In this document: in pieces, positions 18,206 through 25,747 of the stretch | How the letters are laid out: each line of letters begins with the position of its first letter | How positions within the stretch are numbered: position 1 is the stretch's first letter | Assembly: GCA_009392515.1 (NCBI GenBank) | Contig: VFGE01000039.1 | Location: forward strand, 1-50,167 | Source of the DNA: SAR202 cluster bacterium | Lineage (GTDB): Bacteria; Chloroflexota; Dehalococcoidia; Lucifugimonadales; UBA6952 | Direction of reading: 5' to 3' | Length of the DNA stretch: 50,167 bases | Translations under genes and position numbers: made by a program | Notes under the pieces: generated by a model | The model's input: only the letters and a program-made list of their open reading frames with translations | Database searches by the model: none | What the model was told of the DNA's origin: nothing

Positions 18206-19123
18206 ATGAAATTATTATTGTTTGATCGTGATAAATTAGGTGTTTATAAAGGTGAAAATGTAGTTGATGTATCTGATGCTGTGAAAGGAAATACATATTT
18301 TTCCCCACAAGAAATCATGAATGATGTTATTGCTAATTTTAGTACTTATAAACCAAAATTACAGGAAATTGTTAATTCCGATGATGGGGTCCCTGCTAGT
18401 TCGCTAAGAATTAGTGCTCCTCTTCCCTATCCCAACCAATTAATTGCAATGGCAGTTAATTATATGGAATTTGGAGCAAGATCAGCACCAGCACCAATTA
18501 ATGCTTTTTTGAAGTCTCCTGATTCAGTAATCGGAGATGGAGATACTGTTCAATTACCATCTGCAGATGCTGCAATATTTCATCATGAAGCAGAATTAGG
18601 CTTGGTTATTGGTAAAAGAGGATTTAAAATTGAAGCTAAAGATGCATATGACTATATATTTGGATATGTTAATTTTATCGATGTTTCTGCAAGAGGTTTA
18701 GGAAATGGTAGTTTTTATTGGGGGAAATCATGGGATACATTCGGTCCGATGGGACCTTGTATCACTACAGCAGATGAAATTTCTGATCCACAAAATCTTG
18801 ATATAAAATTATGGGTGAATGATGTTTTAAGGCAAGACTTCAATTCCAATGATATGGGCCATAACATTGCAAGATGTATAGAATGGGTTTCCCAAACAAC
18901 TGTTTTGGAACCTGGTGATATTATTGTTACAGGCACTAACCACCAAGGATTAGGTGCTATTCAAGATGGGGATAAAATTGAAATAGAAATTGAAAATTTA
19001 AATCGTTTAACTGTTCATGTTAAAGATGATCTCAAACGTGAATGGCCTAAAGGAATAGATCAAGCTACTGCTGATCGAGCTGCCGGTAGAACCACTACAG
19101 GTGGATTTGGTGAAAGGAGTTAA
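18206..19123 (+). CDS. Fumarylacetoacetate hydrolase (FAH) family protein, paralogue 2
   Basis: A 305-residue FAH-fold protein, tandem paralogue of the preceding gene. I use the ATG at 18206, with GGAG 8 nt upstream, not an earlier in-frame ATG at 18128 inside paralogue 1, because this start gives the same MKLLLFD beginning and length as its neighbour. Metal ligands E128, E130 and D159 and Lys174 are intact, and GKSWDTFGPMGPCI is canonical. The C-terminal DPQNLDIKLWVNDVLRQDFNSNDM and VTGTNHQGLG segments are typical. It lies 2 nt before the MaoC-like gene. It probably acts on a related but not identical substrate, or forms a hetero-oligomer with paralogue 1. Confidence 0.91.
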   Translation: MKLLLFDRDKLGVYKGENVVDVSDAVKGNTYFSPQEIMNDVIANFSTYKPKLQEIVNSDDGVPASSLRISAPLPYPNQLIAMAVNYMEFGARSAPAPINAFLKSPDSVIGDGDTVQLPSADAAIFHHEAELGLVIGKRGFKIEAKDAYDYIFGYVNFIDVSARGLGNGSFYWGKSWDTFGPMGPCITTADEISDPQNLDIKLWVNDVLRQDFNSNDMGHNIARCIEWVSQTTVLEPGDIIVTGTNHQGLGAIQDGDKIEIEIENLNRLTVHVKDDLKREWPKGIDQATADRAAGRTTTGGFGERS

Positions 19124-19125
19124 AT

Positions 19126-19542
19126 ATGGTTGCTGAAGAAGGTAAAGTATTATTAGATTGGGATGCCCTTGAAATTGGTGAAACTTTTCCTGTATATGAA
19201 TATATGATTCAACAGGATAATATTGATCAATTCCGAAAAGGCGTAATGGATACAGAAGCATCTTTTCCTACAATTTCTCACAAGGTAGATGTGAGACAGT
19301 ACGATAAAAAGTATACAGATAATGGATCAGTTAACGCTAGATGCTCATTTTTTTGTTATAATGCCCCAATTCCTGGAAAACGTTTATATGTTACTGCATG
19401 GATAGCCGATAAGTATTTAAAACGAGGGAAAAATTATATCGTGACTGAAGCTGTTACTACTGACGAAGATGGGAGATTAATTGATCGAGTTATAACTCAT
19501 GAAATGAAACAACCTGGGGAAGTAGGTAAAAAATGGGGATAG
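19126..19542 (+). CDS. MaoC-like hot-dog protein, subunit A
   Basis: A 138-residue single hot-dog domain protein, most like the N-terminal MaoC/FAS1-type dehydratase domain (DWDALEIGETFPVYEYMIQ, then CSFFCYNAPIPGKRLYVTAWIADKYLKRGKNYIVTEAVTTDEDGRLI). The ordered strand pattern and the length fit half of a double hot-dog hydratase. ATG 19126 has AGGAG upstream. Its 3' end overlaps the next hot-dog gene by 10 bp, so the pair most likely forms a heteromeric (R)-specific enoyl-CoA hydratase or a related enzyme. I do not see the clear D-x(4)-H catalytic pair here; it may be supplied by the partner or be absent. Confidence 0.72.
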   Translation: MVAEEGKVLLDWDALEIGETFPVYEYMIQQDNIDQFRKGVMDTEASFPTISHKVDVRQYDKKYTDNGSVNARCSFFCYNAPIPGKRLYVTAWIADKYLKRGKNYIVTEAVTTDEDGRLIDRVITHEMKQPGEVGKKWG

Positions 19543-19985
19543 AATATAGAACTTATAATTTAGGAGATGAAATTACGCCATTGGTTAAAACCATGTCTCA
19601 AGAAGCCATAAATGACTTTGAAGGCAGTGCAGGTGTTAAACATCCAACACAATTTACTGATACCGAATTTGCACAAGAAAGATTAGGGACAGCTGGAACA
19701 ATAGCTTCAGGAAGAATGTCTGTAACCTTTTGCCTAGAATTAATGCGTCGTAATTTTGGTGCCGATTCATTTAATCGCACTGGTATGGTGGATTTACGAA
19801 ACTTACGCCCTGTGCGTCCTGGAAATACTATTACCTTCACAGGTAAAATCATTGATATCTCTCGTGAAGCTAATGGTAATAAAATAACTGTTGAAATTAA
19901 TGCAACAAATGATGAAGGCAACCTTACTGGCGTTGGTAAAGGTAGTGTAATTGTCCCTAGTGGCTATTTTGCTCCAGAAGAATAA
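19533..19985 (+). CDS. MaoC-like hot-dog protein, subunit B
   Basis: A 150-residue hot-dog domain protein, the likely partner of the preceding gene. Recognisable parts are YNLGDEITPLVKTMSQEAINDFEG at the N terminus, HPTQFTDTEFAQERLGTAGTIASGRMSVTF in the central helix, and the RNLRPVRPGNTITFTGKIIDI strand segment, all typical of MaoC-like dehydratases. The usual D-x(4)-H motif is shifted: the Asp/His region reads KHPTQFTDTEF. The two-gene arrangement mirrors split MaoC pairs in other bacteria. Function is predicted as hydration or dehydration of a CoA thioester. The neighbouring FAH and PIG-L genes suggest a degradation pathway. Confidence 0.75.
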   Translation: MGIEYRTYNLGDEITPLVKTMSQEAINDFEGSAGVKHPTQFTDTEFAQERLGTAGTIASGRMSVTFCLELMRRNFGADSFNRTGMVDLRNLRPVRPGNTITFTGKIIDISREANGNKITVEINATNDEGNLTGVGKGSVIVPSGYFAPEE

Positions 19986-19999
19986 TAAAGGAGAATTCA

Positions 20000-20707
20000 A
20001 TGCTTGAACCCTTAGGTAAATACGAAACAGCAATGGTTGTAACCGCTCATCCAGATGATGCAGAATTTGGTTGTTCAGGTACTGTTGCCAGATGGATTTC
20101 TGAAGGTACACAAGTTGTATATGTATTAGTAACTGATGGTAGTAAAGGAACTGAAGATAGATCTATTTCTCCGGAACAACTTGCAGAAATTAGAAGAAAT
20201 GAGCAAATAGAAGCAGGTAAGATATTAGGGCTGAAAGATGTCGTATTTCTTGACTATCCTGATGGCTACTTAGAACCTACATTAGATGTAAGAAGAGATA
20301 TATCTAAACAAATTCGTATTCATAAACCTCAAATACTAATAACTACCAATCCTAATAGAACATTAACTGGTGAAAATTACATTGGGCATCCAGATCATTT
20401 TGCTGCTGGTGAGGCAGCATTATCAGCTGTCTACCCATCTGCAAGAGATCACTTAACATTTCCAGAGCTTGATCAAGAAGGATTCGAACCGCACAAGGTG
20501 AGAGAAGTATTGATTATTGGTCATGACGACCCTAATATTTGGTTCGATATTACTGATTCTATAGATACAGCTGAAAAAGGACTACTTGCCCATAAAAGTC
20601 AATTAGGCCAAGAAGCTGCTGATAGAACCAGAGAACGTAAGAGTGAAATTGGTAAGCTTTATGGGGTAAAATATGCGGAACATTTTAAAGGATTTGTTAT
20701 TCGTTAA
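20000..20707 (+). CDS. PIG-L/LmbE family zinc deacetylase
   Basis: A 235-residue member of the N-acetylglucosaminyl-phosphatidylinositol deacetylase superfamily (also MshB, BshB and Mca amidases). The zinc site is complete: AHPDDAE with H17 and D20, and GHPDH with H130 and H133. The family removes acetyl groups from amino sugars or cleaves amide bonds in thiol conjugates. No signal peptide is visible, so it is cytoplasmic. ATG 20000 has AAGGAG. Embedded in a run of FAH and MaoC genes, it more likely acts on a small catabolic N-acyl substrate, or in detoxification of thiol conjugates, than in glycolipid synthesis; that is inference. Confidence 0.9.
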   Translation: MLEPLGKYETAMVVTAHPDDAEFGCSGTVARWISEGTQVVYVLVTDGSKGTEDRSISPEQLAEIRRNEQIEAGKILGLKDVVFLDYPDGYLEPTLDVRRDISKQIRIHKPQILITTNPNRTLTGENYIGHPDHFAAGEAALSAVYPSARDHLTFPELDQEGFEPHKVREVLIIGHDDPNIWFDITDSIDTAEKGLLAHKSQLGQEAADRTRERKSEIGKLYGVKYAEHFKGFVIR

Positions 20708-20715
20708 TATTTACT

Positions 20716-21417
20716 ATGCCAAAAAATAATATGACCTTGAATTATTCTAATATTGATACGCTACATCCTGAAATATTAACTATTGGTACATATACCGAAT
20801 TTGCTCCGTTTTCTTATGAAGTAAATAGGGAAATCCTCGGTACAGATATTGCTTTTCTAAATAAATTTGCAAATCATATTGGATATCGAACTAATATTGT
20901 TACAATGAACTTTTCTGAATTATGGCAAGCCCCTAATCAAAATCAATGTGACATTGCAGCAGCTGGTATAATGGCTAGAAATGACCGGAATATAGGTAAT
21001 TATGCTAAATGGAGTAACTCCTATATGATAGTTTGCAGATCGTTGTTGATAAAAACACAAGATATTGAGGACTTCTCTATCCCAAACGGTTTTCTAGGAA
21101 AAAAAATTGTAGTTACCCCGGATTCAACAGCTCATATTGATGCTATTGATCGATATAAACCATTGGGTGCAAAGATTATTCCTTTTGTTGAATCTCAAGA
21201 AAAAGTGGTATTGGATCTTTTAAATAGTAAAATAGACGCTTTTGCAGAAGGTAATATAAGTAACGATTTTTTAAAAAATAATTATGGTAATACCTTATTA
21301 TCATTATATGATTTACATGAGATGGATGTAAAAGAAACATTAAATTTTGTAGTTCGCACTTACAACAATAATTTAATTGATTATTTAAACGATTTTATTG
21401 CGTCAAACCCGTACTAA
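20716..21417 (+). CDS. Solute-binding protein family 3-like protein without a signal peptide
   Basis: A 233-residue protein with the type II periplasmic binding fold of amino-acid ABC receptors: LTIGTYTEFAPFSYEVN at the start of lobe 1, GTDIAFLNKFANHIGY, CDIAAAGIMARNDRNIGNYAKWSNSYM, then GKKIVVTPDSTAHIDAI and the return strand. The N terminus (MPKNNMTLNYSN) is polar, with no hydrophobic signal and no lipobox, so it appears cytoplasmic or its start is misjudged; no upstream in-frame extension with a signal is visible, since the stop of the PIG-L gene is 8 bp away. Cyclohexadienyl dehydratase-like enzymes also use this fold, so a catalytic role is possible. No permease or ATPase gene is nearby. 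Confidence 0.7.
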   Translation: MPKNNMTLNYSNIDTLHPEILTIGTYTEFAPFSYEVNREILGTDIAFLNKFANHIGYRTNIVTMNFSELWQAPNQNQCDIAAAGIMARNDRNIGNYAKWSNSYMIVCRSLLIKTQDIEDFSIPNGFLGKKIVVTPDSTAHIDAIDRYKPLGAKIIPFVESQEKVVLDLLNSKIDAFAEGNISNDFLKNNYGNTLLSLYDLHEMDVKETLNFVVRTYNNNLIDYLNDFIASNPY

Positions 21418-21418
21418 T

Positions 21419-22396
21419 TTATAAAGCATACATTTTGTCTTTAGCAATATCCTCATAATTTTCCCGTCTCCATCTGTATGGTAATTCAATTATAGTCCCT
21501 GGCTTGTCACTAGAAACCAAAACATTTAGTGCGTCTTGAGCGATTACTTTTTGCTGGGCTTTATTATTTGGCTCTCCCATGGGTCGTCCAAAGGGAAATT
21601 TAACATGCAGTGTACGCGGAGGTTTAACAACATCAGCCATTTCTTTATACATCATAATAATTACAGTAGGAATCCCTACTGATTCAATTGCTCTAGCTAT
21701 AAGTCCACCTGACCTATTACATACTGGTCAAGTGGAGGTTAAAACTACAGCATCAATGCTATCTTTTTTAAGTTTTTCAGCTACTTCTTTAGCGGTTGTT
21801 TCAGATAATAAATCAGGTTTTTGAATAAATCCCATAAATGAATAATTCGTATTTGCTAAACTTCCAATTATTCCATCCTTTTCGAGTTCTTTAAATGTAT
21901 CTAGGGGGAATACACAATTAACATCTTGTTTAGGTCCGGAAATGTCATAATGAATATGACTGACATTTAAAGTATTTGAAGGAACAGAGCTATCTATTGC
22001 TCGGTAGGACCAGTCTCCTAATTTTTCTGGACCATCGGTTTCAAATGCTTTTTGTTCAGGTGTAAAAAAACCACCAGTGGTTACCAATGCAATTTTTGAT
22101 TGATTAATTGGTTTTCCGAGATTTGCCCAGGGTATTCTATCTTGAATTTTAGATCTTGTGTGTGGTCCTTGCCAAAATTGTGTTGCCTTTGATTCCCATA
22201 TCTCAAGTGTATCATTGAGGATATCTAGATCATTTTTCTTTCTACTATTTACAGAAGCATTATAGAGGTCTGATAAAAATTCAGAAATAATCTTTTCGTC
22301 ATCTAGCCATCCCAAATATTTTAATTTGCCAAATTCGGCATCAGCATTTGGTGGATTTAGAATATTTTTTACTTTTTTTAAGAAATCTTCTTGCAT
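21419..22396 (-). CDS. GrdB-like selenoprotein (glycine/sarcosine/betaine reductase B family), in-frame UGA = Sec223
   Basis: Read through one TGA at 21730-21728, this gene gives 325 residues. The upstream part (222 residues) contains ALVTTGGFFTPEQKAF, LNVSHIHYD, and DVNCVFPLDTFKELEKDG, family-typical of the GrdB selenoprotein group. It ends DAVVLTST, then U-P-V-C-N-R-S-G, then IESVGIPTV and FGRPMGEPNN. In clostridial GrdB the same place reads TSTUGTC, so the UGA falls exactly on the redox selenocysteine of a UxxC motif. A SECIS-like hairpin follows (21699-21717). Homology continues without frame change on both sides, which argues against a pseudogene. It is shorter than clostridial GrdB (about 430-440). 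It lies 13 nt after FAH paralogue 3 and probably shares its transcript. Known GrdB attacks C-N bonds through a Schiff base with GrdA and GrdC; neither is here, so the reaction is unknown. Confidence 0.86.
21699..21717 (-). promoter_or_regulatory. Putative bacterial SECIS hairpin inside the GrdB-like gene
   Basis: Starting 10 nt after the UGA on the minus strand, ATAGGTC (21717-21711) pairs with GACTTAT (21705-21699): seven base pairs including one G-U, closing the loop AGGTG. Beyond one A-A mismatch, a further U-G and G-C pair can form. The UGA-to-loop distance is 17 nt, and a G occupies the second loop position, both within the published limits for bacterial SECIS elements (about 16-37 nt; G in the first two loop bases). 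It would recruit SelB with Sec-tRNA; neither gene is in this window. Confidence 0.68.
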
Positions 22397-22409
22397 GTTA
22401 AATTGCCCT

Positions 22410-23324
22410 TTAGGTTAAATGTCCTCTGTATGTTGTATTTTCTCCCAGATATACGCTTCTTTCCCATATTCGTTTTAATGGGTCAATAATATTTACTTTA
22501 AGAGTTCCTATAGAATCAATCGTGAGTTCTAGAACATCTTTATCTTGCACTGGGCCTAAACCTTCATGATTAGTGCCACAACTAAGTAAATCTCCAGAGT
22601 TTAATGTCATAATATTTGTTGCAAATTCTATAAGTTCAGGTACTCGGTGTTCCATATCATCTGTATTATATCTATGCATTATTTCATTATTATTTTTTAG
22701 TTCAACATTTAAATTATTAGGGTCAATTATTTCATCTTTTGTTACAATACATGGGCCTAGAGGTCCAAATGTGTCAAAGGATTTCCCCATCCAACTGCCA
22801 GATCTCCAAGTGCTTCTACCTTCACCTCTTCCTGAGACATCTATAAAACAGGTGTAGCCAAAAATTGCATCAAGATGATTTGCTTGTGTAATATCTTTTG
22901 CAGGGCCTTTGATGACAATAGCCAATTCAGCTTCATGATGAAAAACATAAGGGCTTGTGTTGTTTGGTAAAAAGACTGTCTCATTTGGACCAATAATAGT
23001 TTCAGGAGATTTTAAAAACATATTTAAAGGCCGAGCGTCCCTTTGTGCATGTTCCCAATAGTTACCTATACAACAGAGTATTTTGCTAGGACGAGGTAAA
23101 GGTGGTAGTAATTTTATATTTTCAAATGAGATAGAGGCCTTGGCTTCTACTAATGTAGATATTAGTTCATTTTTCGATTCATAATTATCAATAAGATTCA
23201 CTATCATATCTTGGCCAGAAATATCTTCAGTATGATAAAGACTGGATATATCCGTTACTCCATTTTTAGTCATAACACCTGGATGTATTTTATTGTCATT
23301 AGTTTTAAACAGTACTATCTTCAT
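22410..23324 (-). CDS. Fumarylacetoacetate hydrolase (FAH) family protein, paralogue 3
   Basis: A 304-residue FAH-fold enzyme starting MKIVLFKTND. Metal ligands E131, E133 and D162 and Lys181 are intact, in HHEAELAIVIKG, FIDVSGRGEG and GKSFDTFGPLGPCIV. It differs from paralogues 1 and 2 by NYWEHAQRDARPLNMFLKSPETI in the N-terminal lid region and an extra Arg/Ser/Trp-rich insert after the metal Asp, so it is more distantly related to them than they are to each other. It is transcribed with the GrdB-like gene 13 nt downstream. Pairing an FAH-type C-C hydrolase or decarboxylase with a reductase of the GrdB type is the main functional clue for this locus. Confidence 0.9.
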   Translation of the reverse strand: MKIVLFKTNDNKIHPGVMTKNGVTDISSLYHTEDISGQDMIVNLIDNYESKNELISTLVEAKASISFENIKLLPPLPRPSKILCCIGNYWEHAQRDARPLNMFLKSPETIIGPNETVFLPNNTSPYVFHHEAELAIVIKGPAKDITQANHLDAIFGYTCFIDVSGRGEGRSTWRSGSWMGKSFDTFGPLGPCIVTKDEIIDPNNLNVELKNNNEIMHRYNTDDMEHRVPELIEFATNIMTLNSGDLLSCGTNHEGLGPVQDKDVLELTIDSIGTLKVNIIDPLKRIWERSVYLGENTTYRGHLT

Positions 23325-23409
23325 AATTTGCCCTGATTGGTAATTCGTTAGATAATTATATATAAGAATTAATATTCTTTTGATTATATCACCTTGAATT
23401 TTATCGTGT

Positions 23410-25665
23410 ATGAAAATTAATTATATTTTATTTATAATAGCGTTTCTTTTAACTACCTTAGCCTGTAGTAGATTTGATTTGCCTAGAATTCAGGAAGACA
23501 AATCAGTTCCTCCAGAAACTTTCACGTTAACTCCTACCCCTACCCCTAATAAAGAGAACAACAACAATACTAGTGCTGAAGATAACCTAAGTAGTTCCAA
23601 AGATACAAATTCGAATATTGTATCTGGTGATAATGATTTAAAAGAACAATTTGTACCTGTACTTGATGATCTTTATATAGATGATCTTTTTGGTTTTTCT
23701 ATTAAATATCCTTCAAGTTGGATAGTAGATTCTACTAAAAGTGTTCCTTCCATCGCAGAAATAAAATTAACGCCAGATAATATAATAGGTGATATTTATC
23801 TTTTATATACTGATGGGAATTTATCTAATGTCGATATCGTTGACCAATTTATAAGCCCTATCAAACAGCAATCAGATTTTACTATTCTTTCAGAAACGAA
23901 CCTTACATTGGTTAATGGTAATCAAGCCTATCAAATACAATATCAGTGGAAAGATAGTAATTCTATAAAAAACGGATTTGTTCAATCTGTTACAGATAAA
24001 ATTAAAAATTATATAATCATATTTGAAATTGATTCATTAATATATGAGAATAATTTACCAACTATTCAATTACTTGCTAATTCTTTTCAACCAATTGAAC
24101 CTCAACCATACAATATACCACGTTATGAAAGCCTGGTTTTACATCTAGATTCTGGACCAGTTAGCTTAGATCCTGCATTTGCTACTGGAGCTAAATCAAT
24201 TCAATATATTCAACAAATCTTTAGTGGTCTAACTGGTTTTGATAAAGATGGATATTTACAACCGGATATTGCTGATAGTTGGTTGATATCAGATGATGCA
24301 CAAACCTATACATTTACTATTAAAGACAATGCTAGATACCATTCAGGACGTAAAGTTACAAGTATTGATATTCAATATTCTTGGGAACGAGCTTTAAAGT
24401 CCCAAAATAAAAAAAATGTACTTAACTACTTAGGAGATATATTAGGAGCCAGAGAATTCAGTAGTGGAGATATAGATAATTTAAAAGGTTTTAATATAAT
24501 TGATGATAGCAAATTCGAAATCAAATTGGTTTCTCCAACTCCTTATTTTATTTCAAAACTTTCACATTCACATACATTTTTGGTTGATTCGGAACAACTT
24601 GCTAGATACAGCGAGAATAATAGAGCTTGGGAAGCAAATCCTATCGGTACAGGTCCATTTGTAATGGGGGATTGGTTGCCTGGCGTTATTATGTATTTAT
24701 TCCCATATCCAGACTATCATCTCAATAAACCTGAAATTGATAGTCTGATTTTTCGATTATATGGTGGAAAGCCAGCTCTAATGTATCAATCTGGTGAAAT
24801 AGATGCAACTACACTTTTTTCTGATGAAGTTATTGATATATATAACTCTGATTTAATTTTTGGTGGTTCTCCAGTTAAAGAACAAAATCTAATTAAATCT
24901 ACTGAAATGAGTACTTATTATATAGGATTTAATACTCAATCAATTCCTTTTGATGATATAAATGTCCGAAAGGCTTTTGCTCAAAGTAGCAATGTCGAAA
25001 CAATTGTTACTAATTACTTTGAATCTGTCCACCAAAATGCATATGGGTTAATACCCCCACAAATGCCTGATTTTAATTCTAATTTGGATAATAATAATTA
25101 TATTTATGATCCAGAATCAGCTTTGAATTATCTGTCAAACTCAAAGTATTACATAGATAAATCCTTGCCTGATATTTTTTATAATACACCAGGATACACT
25201 GCCCCTAATTCACTAATAAGTGAAATAATTAATACTTGGATTGATAACCTTGGTGTTAATATTACAACAAATGTTATACCTCCAGATCAATATTATTATT
25301 CTATTGATAAAGTGCCTTACGATATTTATGATTATGGGTGGATAGCAGATTATCCTGATCCACATAATTTTCTTTATTCATTATTTCATTCCAAATCTGG
25401 TAATAATGTTAGTAAATATAACAATCCTAATTATGATTCACTAATTGATCTAGCAACTATGGAAACTAACGAAGATAAAAGAATACAGTATTATATAGAC
25501 GCTGAAGAAAGTCTTATTAATGATGCAATACTTATTCCTCTTTATCATGGAAGTACTTTCGCTTTGATAAAAGATCACGTTAGTGATATTAATTTTACTC
25601 CATACGGTATGTTGGATTTAAGAGATGTGAAGATATCAAATTTTAAAACAGTCTCATATAGATAG
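23410..25665 (+). CDS. Oligopeptide-type ABC substrate-binding lipoprotein with an N-terminal extra domain
   Basis: 751 residues, long for solute-binding protein family 5 (usually about 500-600). Residues 1-18 form a signal sequence with lipobox TLAC and Cys19, followed by a Thr/Pro and Asn/Ser linker (about 30-75). Then comes a separate alpha/beta domain, about 85-235, starting LFGFSIKYPSSWIVD, which resembles the PsbP/DcrB-like fold. From about 245 the family 5 body begins: LVLHLDSGPVSLDPAFATG, TFTIKDNARYHSGRKVTSIDI, NPIGTGPFVMGDWLPG, and DIYDYGWIADYPDPHNFLYSLFHS. It is predicted to sit on the outer face of the membrane and bind peptides or other small solutes. No DppB/C/D/F-type genes follow, so its transporter must be encoded elsewhere. 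Confidence 0.88.
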   Translation: MKINYILFIIAFLLTTLACSRFDLPRIQEDKSVPPETFTLTPTPTPNKENNNNTSAEDNLSSSKDTNSNIVSGDNDLKEQFVPVLDDLYIDDLFGFSIKYPSSWIVDSTKSVPSIAEIKLTPDNIIGDIYLLYTDGNLSNVDIVDQFISPIKQQSDFTILSETNLTLVNGNQAYQIQYQWKDSNSIKNGFVQSVTDKIKNYIIIFEIDSLIYENNLPTIQLLANSFQPIEPQPYNIPRYESLVLHLDSGPVSLDPAFATGAKSIQYIQQIFSGLTGFDKDGYLQPDIADSWLISDDAQTYTFTIKDNARYHSGRKVTSIDIQYSWERALKSQNKKNVLNYLGDILGAREFSSGDIDNLKGFNIIDDSKFEIKLVSPTPYFISKLSHSHTFLVDSEQLARYSENNRAWEANPIGTGPFVMGDWLPGVIMYLFPYPDYHLNKPEIDSLIFRLYGGKPALMYQSGEIDATTLFSDEVIDIYNSDLIFGGSPVKEQNLIKSTEMSTYYIGFNTQSIPFDDINVRKAFAQSSNVETIVTNYFESVHQNAYGLIPPQMPDFNSNLDNNNYIYDPESALNYLSNSKYYIDKSLPDIFYNTPGYTAPNSLISEIINTWIDNLGVNITTNVIPPDQYYYSIDKVPYDIYDYGWIADYPDPHNFLYSLFHSKSGNNVSKYNNPNYDSLIDLATMETNEDKRIQYYIDAEESLINDAILIPLYHGSTFALIKDHVSDINFTPYGMLDLRDVKISNFKTVSYR

Positions 25666-25747
25666 TTGCATATATTACTTTAGATGTGCTATTTTGATCA
25701 GGTGTCCTTTTTTATTTATGTCTATCAATTATTAATTGTGAAAAGAA

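Noticed and set aside
21728-21730. Reading the TGA as a nonsense mutation making the GrdB-like gene a pseudogene
   Set aside because: Conserved sequence continues in frame on both sides, the TGA occupies the family's Sec position with Cys three residues later, and a SECIS-like hairpin follows. A chance stop would rarely meet all three.
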